From NCBI GenBank assembly GCA_963804055.1, contig CAWDOU010000007.1, positions 1 through 64,000 on the forward strand: 64,000 nucleotides of DNA, read 5' to 3'. Below the pieces are notes generated by a model. That model ran no database searches. It was not told the DNA's origin and was given only the letters and a program-made list of their open reading frames with translations. The position numbers and the translations under genes were made by a program. Positions 25,706 through 33,158 of the stretch are shown here, piece after piece (position 1 is the first letter of the stretch; each line of letters begins with the position of its first letter). The DNA comes from Bog-473 sp963804055 (GTDB lineage Bacteria; Actinomycetota; Acidimicrobiia; Acidimicrobiales; RAAP-2).

Positions 25706-26617
25706 ATGGGACTGCTCGACGGCAAGGTGGCGGTCGTCACCGGCGCGGGGCGAGGCATCGGACGCGAGGAGGCACTCGTCCTCGCCGGCGAGGGCGCGCG
25801 GGTCGTCGTCAACGACGTCGGAGCCGGTCTGCACGGCGAGGGCTCGCAGGATGCGCACCCCGCCGAGGAGGTCGTGGCGCTGATCACCGAACGCGGCGGC
25901 GAAGCCGCGGTGAACGGCGACGACATCAGCACCTGGGCCGGCGGCAAGAACGTGGTGGACCAGGCGATCGACACCTTCGGCGCGCTCGACATCCTGGTCA
26001 ACAACGCCGGGATCCTGCGCGACAAGATGTCGTTCAACATGGACGAGTCGGACTGGGACGACGTGATCCGTGTCCACCTCAAGGGCCACTTCGCCGCCAC
26101 GCACCACGCCGCGGTGTACTGGCGCAACCGGGCCAAGTCGGGTGAGGACGTCACCGGCCGCATCATCAACACGTCGTCGGAGGCCGGGCTGTACGGCAAC
26201 GCCGGCCAGGCGAACTACGCCGCGGCCAAGGCGGGCATTGCCGCCCTCACCTGGGTGGAGGCGCGCGAGCTCGGCCGCTACGGGGTCACCTCCAACGCCA
26301 TCGCCCCGCGCGCCCGGACCCGCATGACCGAGACGATCTTCGGCGGTGACGGCATGAATGCCGGGGAGGGCGGCTTCGACGCCTGGGACCCCAAGAACAT
26401 CGCCAACGTGGCGGCGTTCCTGGCCGCGCCGGCCTCGGCCGACATCACGGGCCAGATCCTGGTCGTGTTCGGCGGCAACATCTACGCCATGAGCGCCTTC
26501 AAGGCCGTCGGGCAGGTCACGCGCGACGCCGAGTGGTCGCCCGAGCAGTTGGTGGCCGCCAAGGGCGAGCTCTTCAAGGGGATCAGCTCCGGGGTGCCCG
26601 ACTTCAGCTTCATTTAG
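25706..26617 (+). CDS. short-chain dehydrogenase/reductase (17-beta-HSD4-like)
   Basis: This 303-residue NAD(P)-dependent oxidoreductase has the cofactor motif VVTGAGRGIGREEAL, then VVVNDVGAGLHGEGS, a stretch typical of the type 4 hydroxysteroid dehydrogenase/multifunctional enzyme group. The NNAG motif is in DILVNNAGILRDKMSFNMDE. The catalytic Ser-Tyr-Lys set is in INTSSEAGLYGNAGQANYAAAKAG. The long C terminus (DFSFI end) is also like that group. The likely substrate is a 3-hydroxyacyl-CoA or sterol side-chain intermediate; this is inferred from the family. A purine-rich AGGGAGG lies about 9 bases before the ATG. Confidence 0.88.
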   Translation: MGLLDGKVAVVTGAGRGIGREEALVLAGEGARVVVNDVGAGLHGEGSQDAHPAEEVVALITERGGEAAVNGDDISTWAGGKNVVDQAIDTFGALDILVNNAGILRDKMSFNMDESDWDDVIRVHLKGHFAATHHAAVYWRNRAKSGEDVTGRIINTSSEAGLYGNAGQANYAAAKAGIAALTWVEARELGRYGVTSNAIAPRARTRMTETIFGGDGMNAGEGGFDAWDPKNIANVAAFLAAPASADITGQILVVFGGNIYAMSAFKAVGQVTRDAEWSPEQLVAAKGELFKGISSGVPDFSFI

Positions 26618-26664
26618 GCCGAGCGGGTCGGGCGTCCTCCGCCGATGTGCGGCAACATGGCGCC

Positions 26665-27612
26665 ATGGCACACGACCGGAAGTTCCGCTTCGCCGCGCAA
26701 CTGAGCAAGGCGCCCGACGGCACCGCCCGCTCCTGGGCGGCCCAGGCCCGGCAGGCGGAGGACCTGGGCTACAGCACGCTGCTCATGCCAGACCACTTCG
26801 GCGACCAGCTCGCCCCGGTGCCCGCCCTGGCCGCGGTCGCCGCCGCCACCACCACGCTCCGGATGGGCTCGCTCGTCTTCGGGAACGACTACCGCCACCC
26901 GTTCGTCCTCGCCAAGGAGGCGGCGACGCTCGACGTCCTGAGCGACGGCCGGTTCGAAATGAGCCTCGGTGCCGGCTGGATGCGCACGGACTACGACGAG
27001 GCCGGGCTGGCCTACGACCACCCGGCCGTGCGCGTGGCGCGCTTCGAGGAGGCGGTGAAGGTGGTCCAGGGCCTGCTGCGCACCGACGGGCCCTTCAACT
27101 TCCACGGGGAGCACTACGAGGTGCTGGGGCACACGCTCACCCCGCGCCCGGTGCAGCAGCCCGGGCCACCGCTCATCATCGGCGGCGGCGGCAAGCGGGT
27201 GCTCTCCTTCGCCGCCCGGCAGGCCGACATCGTGAGCATCAACGTCAACCTGCGCGAGGGCACCGGTGGCGCCGAGACGGCCGCGGACGCCACGCCCGAG
27301 CGGACGCGCACCAAGATCGGCTGGGTGAAAGAGGCGGCCGGCGACCGCTTCGCCGACCTGGAGCTCAACTCCCTCATCGGCTTCGTCATGGTGACCGACG
27401 ACGCCGCCGGCTTGGCGGCGCAGATGGGCCCCGCCTTCGGCATTGACGCCGCCGACGCCCTGCACGTGCCGCTGGCGCTCATCGGGACGCTCGAGGAGAT
27501 GACCGAGGAGCTCGAGTGGCGCCGGGCGGAATACGGGATCTCCTACTGGTCGATCGAGTCGGACGCCTGGGAGACCCTCGGCCCGGTCGTGGCCAGGCTG
27601 GCCGGGACATGA
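26665..27612 (+). CDS. LLM-class F420-dependent oxidoreductase
   Basis: This 315-residue luciferase-like TIM-barrel protein shows the F420-type pattern. FRFAAQLSKAPDG comes at the start, YSTLLMPDHFGDQLAPVPALAAVAAATTTLRMGSLVF follows, and then DVLSDGRFEMSLGAGWMRTDYDEAG. PPLIIGGGGKRVLSFAARQADIVSIN marks the C-terminal half. It resembles the TIGR03621 subfamily. The cofactor is probably F420H2 rather than FMN, judged by family; the substrate is unknown. The stop codon overlaps the ATG of the following alpha/beta hydrolase gene (ATGA, 27609-27612). Confidence 0.88.
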   Translation: MAHDRKFRFAAQLSKAPDGTARSWAAQARQAEDLGYSTLLMPDHFGDQLAPVPALAAVAAATTTLRMGSLVFGNDYRHPFVLAKEAATLDVLSDGRFEMSLGAGWMRTDYDEAGLAYDHPAVRVARFEEAVKVVQGLLRTDGPFNFHGEHYEVLGHTLTPRPVQQPGPPLIIGGGGKRVLSFAARQADIVSINVNLREGTGGAETAADATPERTRTKIGWVKEAAGDRFADLELNSLIGFVMVTDDAAGLAAQMGPAFGIDAADALHVPLALIGTLEEMTEELEWRRAEYGISYWSIESDAWETLGPVVARLAGT

Positions 27613-28505
27613 CCGCCGGCTCGGCGGCGGAATGGGAGGCCGGCGGCACGTCCCGCACCCTCTGCGGCGAGCGCGTCTTCACGGTCGACGCGCCGTCCAT
27701 CGGCCCGGAGCGGCACGAGCCGCTGCTCGTGCTGCACGGTTTCCCGTCGTCGTCGTTCGACTACGCCGCCGTGCTGGACGGCCTGCGGGCCGGACGGCGG
27801 GTCCTCCTCCTCGACATGCTCGGGTACGGCCTTTCCGCCAAGCCGGACCGGGCCTATTCGATGGCGCTGCAGGCCGACCTGGCCGCCGCCTTCGTGGCCG
27901 CCCTCGGGGTCGGGCGCCTGGCCCTGCTGACCCATGACATGGGCGACACCGTCGGGGGCGAGCTTCTGGCGCGGCGCGCCGAGGGGGCCTGGCCCGTCGA
28001 GGTGACGCGCCGCGTCGTGACGAACGGCAGCATCTACATTGCCCAGGCCCGTCTGACCAACGGCCAGCAGCTCCTGCTCGGCCTGCCCGACGAGGTGCTG
28101 CCGGCCGGGATCCCGATCGATGCCGCGTCCATCACGCAGAGCCTGCGCGACACGTTCAGCCCGCTGACCCCGCCCGTTCCCGACGGCTGGCCCGAGGACC
28201 CCGTCCCGGCCGCGGCGGCCCAGGTGGTCCACGACGACGGCCAACGGCTGCTGCCGCGCCTGATCCGCTACATCGAGGAGCGCCGGGCCAACGAGCGCCG
28301 CTTCACCGGTGCCATTGAGACGGACCCCTCACCGCTGCATGTCGTATGGGGCCTCGACGACCCGATCGCCGTCCCGACCATGGTCGACACGCTGCTCGCC
28401 GCCCGGCCCGACGCCACCGCGGTCCGGCTCGAGGGCGTGGGGCACTACCCCATGGTGGAGGCGCCCGGGCGCTTCCTCGACGCGGTGCTGCCCGGACTGG
28501 GCTGA
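27609..28505 (+). CDS. alpha/beta hydrolase with aspartate nucleophile (haloalkane dehalogenase/epoxide hydrolase type)
   Basis: This 298-residue hydrolase has the oxyanion segment VLHGFPSSSFDY near residues 42-53. The nucleophile elbow is LLTHDMGDTVGG, with Asp110 where most members have serine. WGLDDPIAVP near 255 supplies the acid, and His279 is in GVGHYPMVEAP. An aspartate nucleophile is the mark of haloalkane dehalogenases and epoxide hydrolases, so it should work through a covalent ester intermediate. Translational coupling to an F420-type oxidoreductase suggests a shared catabolic or detoxification step. Which of the two activities applies cannot be decided here. Confidence 0.82.
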   Translation: MTAGSAAEWEAGGTSRTLCGERVFTVDAPSIGPERHEPLLVLHGFPSSSFDYAAVLDGLRAGRRVLLLDMLGYGLSAKPDRAYSMALQADLAAAFVAALGVGRLALLTHDMGDTVGGELLARRAEGAWPVEVTRRVVTNGSIYIAQARLTNGQQLLLGLPDEVLPAGIPIDAASITQSLRDTFSPLTPPVPDGWPEDPVPAAAAQVVHDDGQRLLPRLIRYIEERRANERRFTGAIETDPSPLHVVWGLDDPIAVPTMVDTLLAARPDATAVRLEGVGHYPMVEAPGRFLDAVLPGLG

Positions 28506-28511
28506 GGCGGC

Positions 28512-29327
28512 GTGCCGCGGCGGCCCCGGCCCCCCAACCGCTACGAGCTCCTCACGTGTGCCTGGTCGGGGCACGTCCTGGTCGGCCTGGACGCCGCGAC
28601 GATCACAGACGACGACATGCTGGTGGCGCGCCAGGACGGCGCGGTGCGCTGGCACCGCTGCCTGCGCTGCGACGACTGGGTCCTCCGGACGCCGCCGGAG
28701 CAGCCCGCCCGCGAGCGGGTCGAGCAGCGGGACGAGATGGTGCTCCCGCTGCGCGGCTCGGCCCTGCGCGACCGCTACGTCCTGCGTCTCATTGCGGTGG
28801 ACCGTGCCATTCACGTCGTCGTGCTGACCGCTCTGGCCATTGCGCTGTTCACCTTCGCCGCGCACGATCAGGCCCTGCACCACGACTATCAGAACATCAT
28901 GAACGATCTGGCCGGCGGCACGCCCGGGGCGTCGCAGGCCCGCGGCCTCCTCGGCTACTTCGGCCGCGCCTTCAAGTACTCGCCGACGCACCTGCGGATC
29001 CTCGGCGTGGTGCTGTTGGCCTTCGCCGCGTTGGAGGCGGCCGAGATGGTCGGGCTCTGGCTCAACAAGCGCTGGGCCGAGTACCTCACCTTCATCGCCA
29101 CCACCGCGCTGGTCCCCTTCGAGATCTACGAGCTCACCAACGGCGTCAGCGTGTTCAAGCTGATCGCCCTGGTCATCAACCTGGCCGTCGTGATCTACCT
29201 GTTGCTGGCCAAGCGCCTCTTCGGCCTCCGGGGCGGCCGCGTCGCCGAGCACGCCCGCCGCGAGGCCTCGAGCGGGTGGGGCGCCATGGAGCGGGCGACG
29301 CCCGGAGCGCCGGGCGCCCCGTCCTGA
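28512..29327 (+). CDS. DUF2127-like membrane protein
   Basis: This 271-residue protein has a cytoplasmic N-terminal region of about 90 residues with a zinc-ribbon-like arrangement (LTCAWSGH ... WHRCLRCDDW). Four membrane helices follow, at about 103-123, 163-183, 195-212 and 215-235. The region VDRAIHVVVLTALAIALFTFAA, the AEYLTFIATTALVPFEIYEL segment and a VINLAVVIYLLLAKRLF helix are typical of DUF2127 proteins, whose job is unknown. The start is GTG 28512, six bases after the hydrolase stop, so it is probably cotranscribed. It converges on the sulfatase gene with a three-base gap. Confidence 0.75.
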   Translation: MPRRPRPPNRYELLTCAWSGHVLVGLDAATITDDDMLVARQDGAVRWHRCLRCDDWVLRTPPEQPARERVEQRDEMVLPLRGSALRDRYVLRLIAVDRAIHVVVLTALAIALFTFAAHDQALHHDYQNIMNDLAGGTPGASQARGLLGYFGRAFKYSPTHLRILGVVLLAFAALEAAEMVGLWLNKRWAEYLTFIATTALVPFEIYELTNGVSVFKLIALVINLAVVIYLLLAKRLFGLRGGRVAEHARREASSGWGAMERATPGAPGAPS

Positions 29328-29330
29328 GGA

Positions 29331-30968
29331 TCAGGCGGGCGCCATCACCTTGAGCGTCCGCCGCTCGGTGGGCAGGCTGGCGTAGAGGTCGGCCACCAGG
29401 TCGTCGCGCTGGGCCCGGCACGACGGGTCGTCCCACCGGTTCTCGAATTGGTAGGGGTCGGCGTCCACGTCGTAGAGCTCGCCGGTGGCGATGGCCACGC
29501 CGCCCGGTCCGGACCCGGACTGCTCGTAGACGACGGGGCACGGCTGCAGGACGGCGTCGCCCCAGACCTCCTCCAGCCCGTTGGGCTGCCCGGCGGTAGA
29601 GGGCTCGTACACCGTGCAGAGCCACCCGCCGCGGTAGATGGTCCGCAGGTGCATGCCGTAGCCGGGGAACTGGCTGTCCCACTCGCACAGCGCGCGCTCG
29701 CGCCCCGGCTCCCCGTCGGCCTGCGGCAGGGCCCGGCCCTGCATCCACGGCGCGGGGTCGACGCCGGCGATGGCGCAGAACGTCGGCGCCAGGTCGACCT
29801 GCCCGACCGGGTCGTGCACCACCGCCGGGTCGATGCCGGCGGACGGGGCCGGCCGCCAGACGAAGGGCAGCCGCATCAGCGCGTCGGTGTGGAAGGGGCC
29901 CTTGTAGAGCAGGCCGAAGTCCCCCTGCATTTCGCCGTGGTCGGTGGTGAAGATGACGTCGGTGTCGGCCAGCCAGCCCCGCAGCGCGATCGTCCGGAGC
30001 ACGCGGCCGCAGGCCTCGTCGATCAGCTCGTTCATGACGTGCACCTTGGCGTTGACCTCGCGGATCTGGTCGTGTGTGAGCCGCGAGGGCACGAAGGTGG
30101 CCGGGCCGCCTTCCATGTTGGGGAACGAGCCGTCCCAGTAGCCGAGCCAGTGCGCCGGCTTGCGTGCCAGCACCGCGCGCACCGCCTCGTCGGAGCCGGG
30201 ATGACCCGGCGGCAGAGCGAGGTCCTGCCACGGCACCCGCGGCAGCTCGGAGGCCGGTGGGTCCCACGGGTGGTGCGGGTCGGGGAACGACATCCAGCAG
30301 AACCACGGCTCGTCGCGCCCGAGTGACGAGAGCCAGTCGACGGTCAGGTCGGCCACCCAGTCGGTGTGGTACCACTCGCGCGGGATCGGATTGTTCTTCG
30401 TCTCCGGGGCCGCCGTGTCGCCCCCGGGCTCGGCCTGCAGCAGCCCGGCGAAGCTGTGCAGATGCTCGGGATGGTTCTTCTTGAGCCAGCGCCCGTAGTG
30501 GGCGATGGGATGGTCGCCCCAGGCCGCCGCGTGCATGGCCTGCTCGGAGCGCTCGAAGCCGCGCCACGGCCCGGTGTCCCCGCGCGCCACCCGCGCGTTC
30601 TCCTCGAACTGATTGGCAGGGTCGAAGCCCGGCTCGAAGTGGGCCTTGCCGAGCAGCGCGGTGCGGTAGCCCGCCCTGTCGTGCAGGTACTGCGCCACCG
30701 AGGGGGCGTCGACCGGCAGTGGGATCCCGTTGGCCACCACGCCGTGCGTCCGGACGTACTGGCCCGTGAGCATGGTGGAGCGCGCCGGCATGCACACGGT
30801 GTTCTGGTTGTAGGCACGCCGGTACGTGATGCCCTCGGCCGCCAGCTTGTCGACCACGGGCGTGCGGGCGACCGTGCCACCGTTGCAGCCGAGGCTGTCG
30901 TAGCGCTGCTGGTCGGTGGTGACGAAGAGGATGTTGCGACGGCGCGGACCGGTCATGGCGTGCATCAT
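29331..30968 (-). CDS. sulfatase (CxPxR formylglycine type)
   Basis: This 545-residue alkaline-phosphatase-fold sulfatase has the metal-binding start NILFVTTDQQRYDSLGC. The modification motif Cys59-Met-Pro-Ala-Arg63 lies in NTVCMPARSTMLTGQ; the cysteine is the one converted to formylglycine. Later ligands are in FTTDHGEMQGDFGLLYKGPFH, near residue 330. No signal peptide is seen, so it probably acts in the cytoplasm. It resembles arylsulfatase/choline-sulfatase enzymes; the substrate is unknown. The ATG at 30968 overlaps the stop of the LON-domain gene (ATGA), although MTGPRRRN four residues in could also be the start. No formylglycine-generating enzyme is in the window. Confidence 0.88.
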   Translation of the reverse strand: MMHAMTGPRRRNILFVTTDQQRYDSLGCNGGTVARTPVVDKLAAEGITYRRAYNQNTVCMPARSTMLTGQYVRTHGVVANGIPLPVDAPSVAQYLHDRAGYRTALLGKAHFEPGFDPANQFEENARVARGDTGPWRGFERSEQAMHAAAWGDHPIAHYGRWLKKNHPEHLHSFAGLLQAEPGGDTAAPETKNNPIPREWYHTDWVADLTVDWLSSLGRDEPWFCWMSFPDPHHPWDPPASELPRVPWQDLALPPGHPGSDEAVRAVLARKPAHWLGYWDGSFPNMEGGPATFVPSRLTHDQIREVNAKVHVMNELIDEACGRVLRTIALRGWLADTDVIFTTDHGEMQGDFGLLYKGPFHTDALMRLPFVWRPAPSAGIDPAVVHDPVGQVDLAPTFCAIAGVDPAPWMQGRALPQADGEPGRERALCEWDSQFPGYGMHLRTIYRGGWLCTVYEPSTAGQPNGLEEVWGDAVLQPCPVVYEQSGSGPGGVAIATGELYDVDADPYQFENRWDDPSCRAQRDDLVADLYASLPTERRTLKVMAPA

Positions 30969-31597
30969 TCCGCGCGCAGCATGCGGTGCAGGTCGATCTC
31001 GAGCTCCTCCATCAATTGGGCCAGCAGGCGCAGGCGCTCCGGGGCACCCTCGGCGGCCAGCAGCCGCTGGGCGTCGTAGGCACTGAGGGGCGCCACCGCG
31101 CACAGCTGCCACGACGCCAGGTCGGCATCGCCTCCCCCGTCGAGCGCGAGGTCAGGCGCCAACGGGGGCGCGCCGCCCTGCTCCGCCAGCAGGGCCCGGG
31201 CCCGCCGGACGCGCTGCCCGGCGGCGCCCACCAGGGGGGCGGCATCACCCGGGACCGGCTGGGCCGCGGCGTCGCGCACCAGGGCCGCCGGATAGGGGTC
31301 GTCGGGCAGCCACTCCTCCACCGCGACCAGCGCCTCCCCCTCGACCTCCAGGACCCAGCGCCCGTCGGGCAACTCGGCCGCCTGGGTGATGACGCAGCGG
31401 GTGCCGAGCGCGCTGCGCTCGTCGCCACCCCCGACCTCGGAGCCGCGCTCGATCAGCACAATGCCGAGGCGGGCGTCGCCCTCCAGGCAGTCCCGCATCA
31501 ACTCGCGGTAACGCGGCTCGAAGACGTGCAGCGGCATGGAGGCATGCGGGAACAGGACGGCCGAGAGGGGGAACATCGGCAGGCGGGTGCCGGGCAT
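30965..31597 (-). CDS. LON substrate-binding-domain protein
   Basis: This 210-residue protein consists of a Lon N-terminal (PUA-like) domain without ATPase or protease parts. The family opening is RLPMFPLSAVLFPHASMPLHVFEPRYRELMRDCLEG, followed by GIVLIERGSEVGGGD, RCVITQAAELPDGRWVLEVEG and a helical C-terminal half ending LMEELEIDLHRML. In such stand-alone proteins the domain may bind peptide substrates; a precise role is not known. The ATG at 31597 is chosen because homology starts five residues in; the open frame runs back to 31777 with no family match. It overlaps the sulfatase gene by four bases. Confidence 0.82.
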   Translation of the reverse strand: MPGTRLPMFPLSAVLFPHASMPLHVFEPRYRELMRDCLEGDARLGIVLIERGSEVGGGDERSALGTRCVITQAAELPDGRWVLEVEGEALVAVEEWLPDDPYPAALVRDAAAQPVPGDAAPLVGAAGQRVRRARALLAEQGGAPPLAPDLALDGGGDADLASWQLCAVAPLSAYDAQRLLAAEGAPERLRLLAQLMEELEIDLHRMLRAE

Positions 31598-31621
31598 CCC
31601 CCACCATCGCACACGCGAGAA

Positions 31622-31643
31622 GGACCGGCCCTCCGGCCGGTCC
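31622..31643 (-). terminator. hairpin terminator after the small minus-strand unit
   Basis: GGACCGGCC and GGCCGGTCC form a perfect 9-bp stem with a 4-base loop. On the minus strand it begins directly after the TGA at 31646-31644 and is followed by TTCTCG. It also lies just upstream of the LON-domain gene, so it could separate two minus-strand transcripts. Confidence 0.5.
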
Positions 31644-31892
31644 TCACTCGTTCTGATGCTTCTTGTAGTGCTTCGTTCTCTCTGTGCGCAGTCCGCGGCT
31701 CCAGCCTTCGGCGCAGTGGGTGCGGGGGCCGCCTTGTCGGCCGGCCGGCACACGCACCGGCGCGCTCGCGGCCTCATTCATACGCCGGGCATCTCGCCAC
31801 GCGGGCTGCTCCGAGGCGCCACCGAAACCGACATCGGTGGCGCAACCTCAACCCGGTGGATCGGCCTCCTCGGTCGAGCCTGTCGATTGCAT
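31644..31892 (-). other. candidate small gene with in-frame TGA (possible selenoprotein or short leader ORF)
   Basis: On the minus strand AAAGGAG lies six bases before ATG 31892, the best ribosome binding site in this gap. The frame reads MQSTGSTEEADPPG, meets TGA at 31850-31848, and stays open for 67 more codons to a TGA at 31646-31644, right before a hairpin terminator. The post-TGA part begins GCATDVGFGG and ends RTERTKHYKKHQNE, with mostly G/C third positions near the end. A strong hairpin follows the first TGA by four bases. Read simply, the ORF is 14 codons; if TGA is read as selenocysteine, the product is 82 residues with Sec at 15. I recognise no family, and no selenocysteine machinery is in the window. 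In GC-rich DNA long open frames arise by chance, so confidence is low. Confidence 0.25.
31816..31843 (-). promoter_or_regulatory. 10-bp hairpin just after an in-frame TGA (SECIS-like position)
   Basis: GCGCCACCGA and TCGGTGGCGC pair perfectly around an 8-base loop. On the minus strand the loop is TGTCGGTT, with G in its second position. The stem starts four bases after the TGA at 31850-31848. A hairpin placed right behind UGA with a G at the start of the loop is what bacterial selenocysteine insertion elements look like; it could also be an attenuator or a terminator for the 14-codon ORF. The rest of this gap (31893-32114) shows no convincing gene. Confidence 0.4.
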
Positions 31893-32114
31893 CGGCAGCT
31901 CCTTTCCACTCGGGGCAACGGCGGGTGCTCCGTGTGCCACTCGCTCTGCACCAGTATCCACCTCGCCCCGGGCCATGTGAACCCCACGCGAACTGGGCAT
32001 TCGCGAAGGCCCTGGTGGGGACTCCGTCCGTCACCCAAACTTCATGTCCACGTGATGTGACGGCCGTCGCAGCGCCCGGGGGTGGGCCGGACGAGGTCCC
32101 GTACGATCTGGCAC

Positions 32115-32942
32115 ATGGCACTGCCCCCACCCAAGGAGAACACCACGGCGATCGTCACCGGCGCCTCGTCCGGCATCGGGGCGGACATCGCCCGCGAGCT
32201 GGCACGGCGCGGCCACGGTCTCACGCTGGTGGCCCGGCGCAAGGACCGCCTGCAGGCTCTGGCCGACGAGCTGGCGCAGACCCACTCCGTGCGCGCCGAG
32301 GTCATCGCCGCCGACCTCACCGACGCGGACTCGCGTGGCGAGCTCCCCGCGGCGGTGGCCGCGCGCGGCCTGGTCCCGGACATCCTCGTCAACAACGCGG
32401 GCTTCACCACGATGGGCCACGTCGCGCGCGCCGACCGCGCCGCCGAGCTCGCCCTGGTGCGCACCAACGTCGAAGCGGTCGTCGACCTGTGCGCCATGTT
32501 CATCCCGGCCATGGTGACGCGCCACCGCGGCGCCGTGCTGCAGACCGCTTCGACCGCCGCCTTCCAGCCCCTGCCCGGGCAGGCGTCGTACGGCGCGTCG
32601 AAGGCCTTCGTGCTGTCGTACGGCCGCGCGCTGTCCGCCGAGCTGCGCGGCACCGGCGTCACCGTCACCACACTGTGCCCGGGACCGGTGGAGACCGGCT
32701 TCGCGGCGGCGGCGGGCATGACCGACGACGAGGCGGCCGAGAGCCTGCCCAAGATCATGTGGGTCCCCGCCGCCGACGTCGCCCGCGCCGCGGTCGAGGG
32801 AATGGCCGCCGGCCGCACCGTGGTGATCCCGGGGGCGGCCAATCGCGTGGGTGCCGGGCTGGCCCACCTGGCGCCCAAGTCGCTCCTCGCACCCCTCATG
32901 GCCAAGCGCCACCCCGCGCTCAGGAACCCCCCGACGGCGTAG
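32115..32942 (+). CDS. short-chain dehydrogenase/reductase
   Basis: This 275-residue SDR of the classical type has the cofactor motif AIVTGASSGIGADIARELARRGH, then VARRKDRLQALADEL (an Arg after the second strand suggests NADPH). NNAG is in DILVNNAGFTTMGHV. The catalytic residues are in LQTASTAAFQPLPGQASYGASKAFVLSYG, and the family TTLCPGPVETGF follows. It resembles acyl/keto reductases often filed as DltE/YqjQ-like. The ATG at 32115 is the first that keeps the homologous start. It is followed by a 14-bp hairpin and then the P450 gene. Confidence 0.88.
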   Translation: MALPPPKENTTAIVTGASSGIGADIARELARRGHGLTLVARRKDRLQALADELAQTHSVRAEVIAADLTDADSRGELPAAVAARGLVPDILVNNAGFTTMGHVARADRAAELALVRTNVEAVVDLCAMFIPAMVTRHRGAVLQTASTAAFQPLPGQASYGASKAFVLSYGRALSAELRGTGVTVTTLCPGPVETGFAAAAGMTDDEAAESLPKIMWVPAADVARAAVEGMAAGRTVVIPGAANRVGAGLAHLAPKSLLAPLMAKRHPALRNPPTA

Positions 32943-32976
32943 GACGCGTCCGCCGGATCCGGCCCGCGCGCGCAAC

Positions 32977-33027
32977 GAGGCGCGTGGCCGCCGCCAACGT
33001 CAGCGACGCTGCCCGGCCACGCGCCTC
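32977..33027. terminator. long hairpin, probable terminator
   Basis: GAGGCGCGTGGCCG (32977-32990) and CGGCCACGCGCCTC (33014-33027) are perfect reverse complements with a 23-base spacer. It lies 34 bases after the SDR stop and 131 before the P450 start. A terminator for the SDR message is most likely; an attenuator in the P450 leader is the alternative. Confidence 0.5.
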
Positions 33028-33158
33028 ACGCGGGAAACGGCCGGACCAGGCGGTCCTTGCGGTCCCCCTGGTCACACACCCGGACGGAGGGCGAGGCTGC
33101 AGGTAATCTCGTCCCCTCGCGACGCCGCTGCGCGCGGCCGGACGTCCAACGGGGGCTG

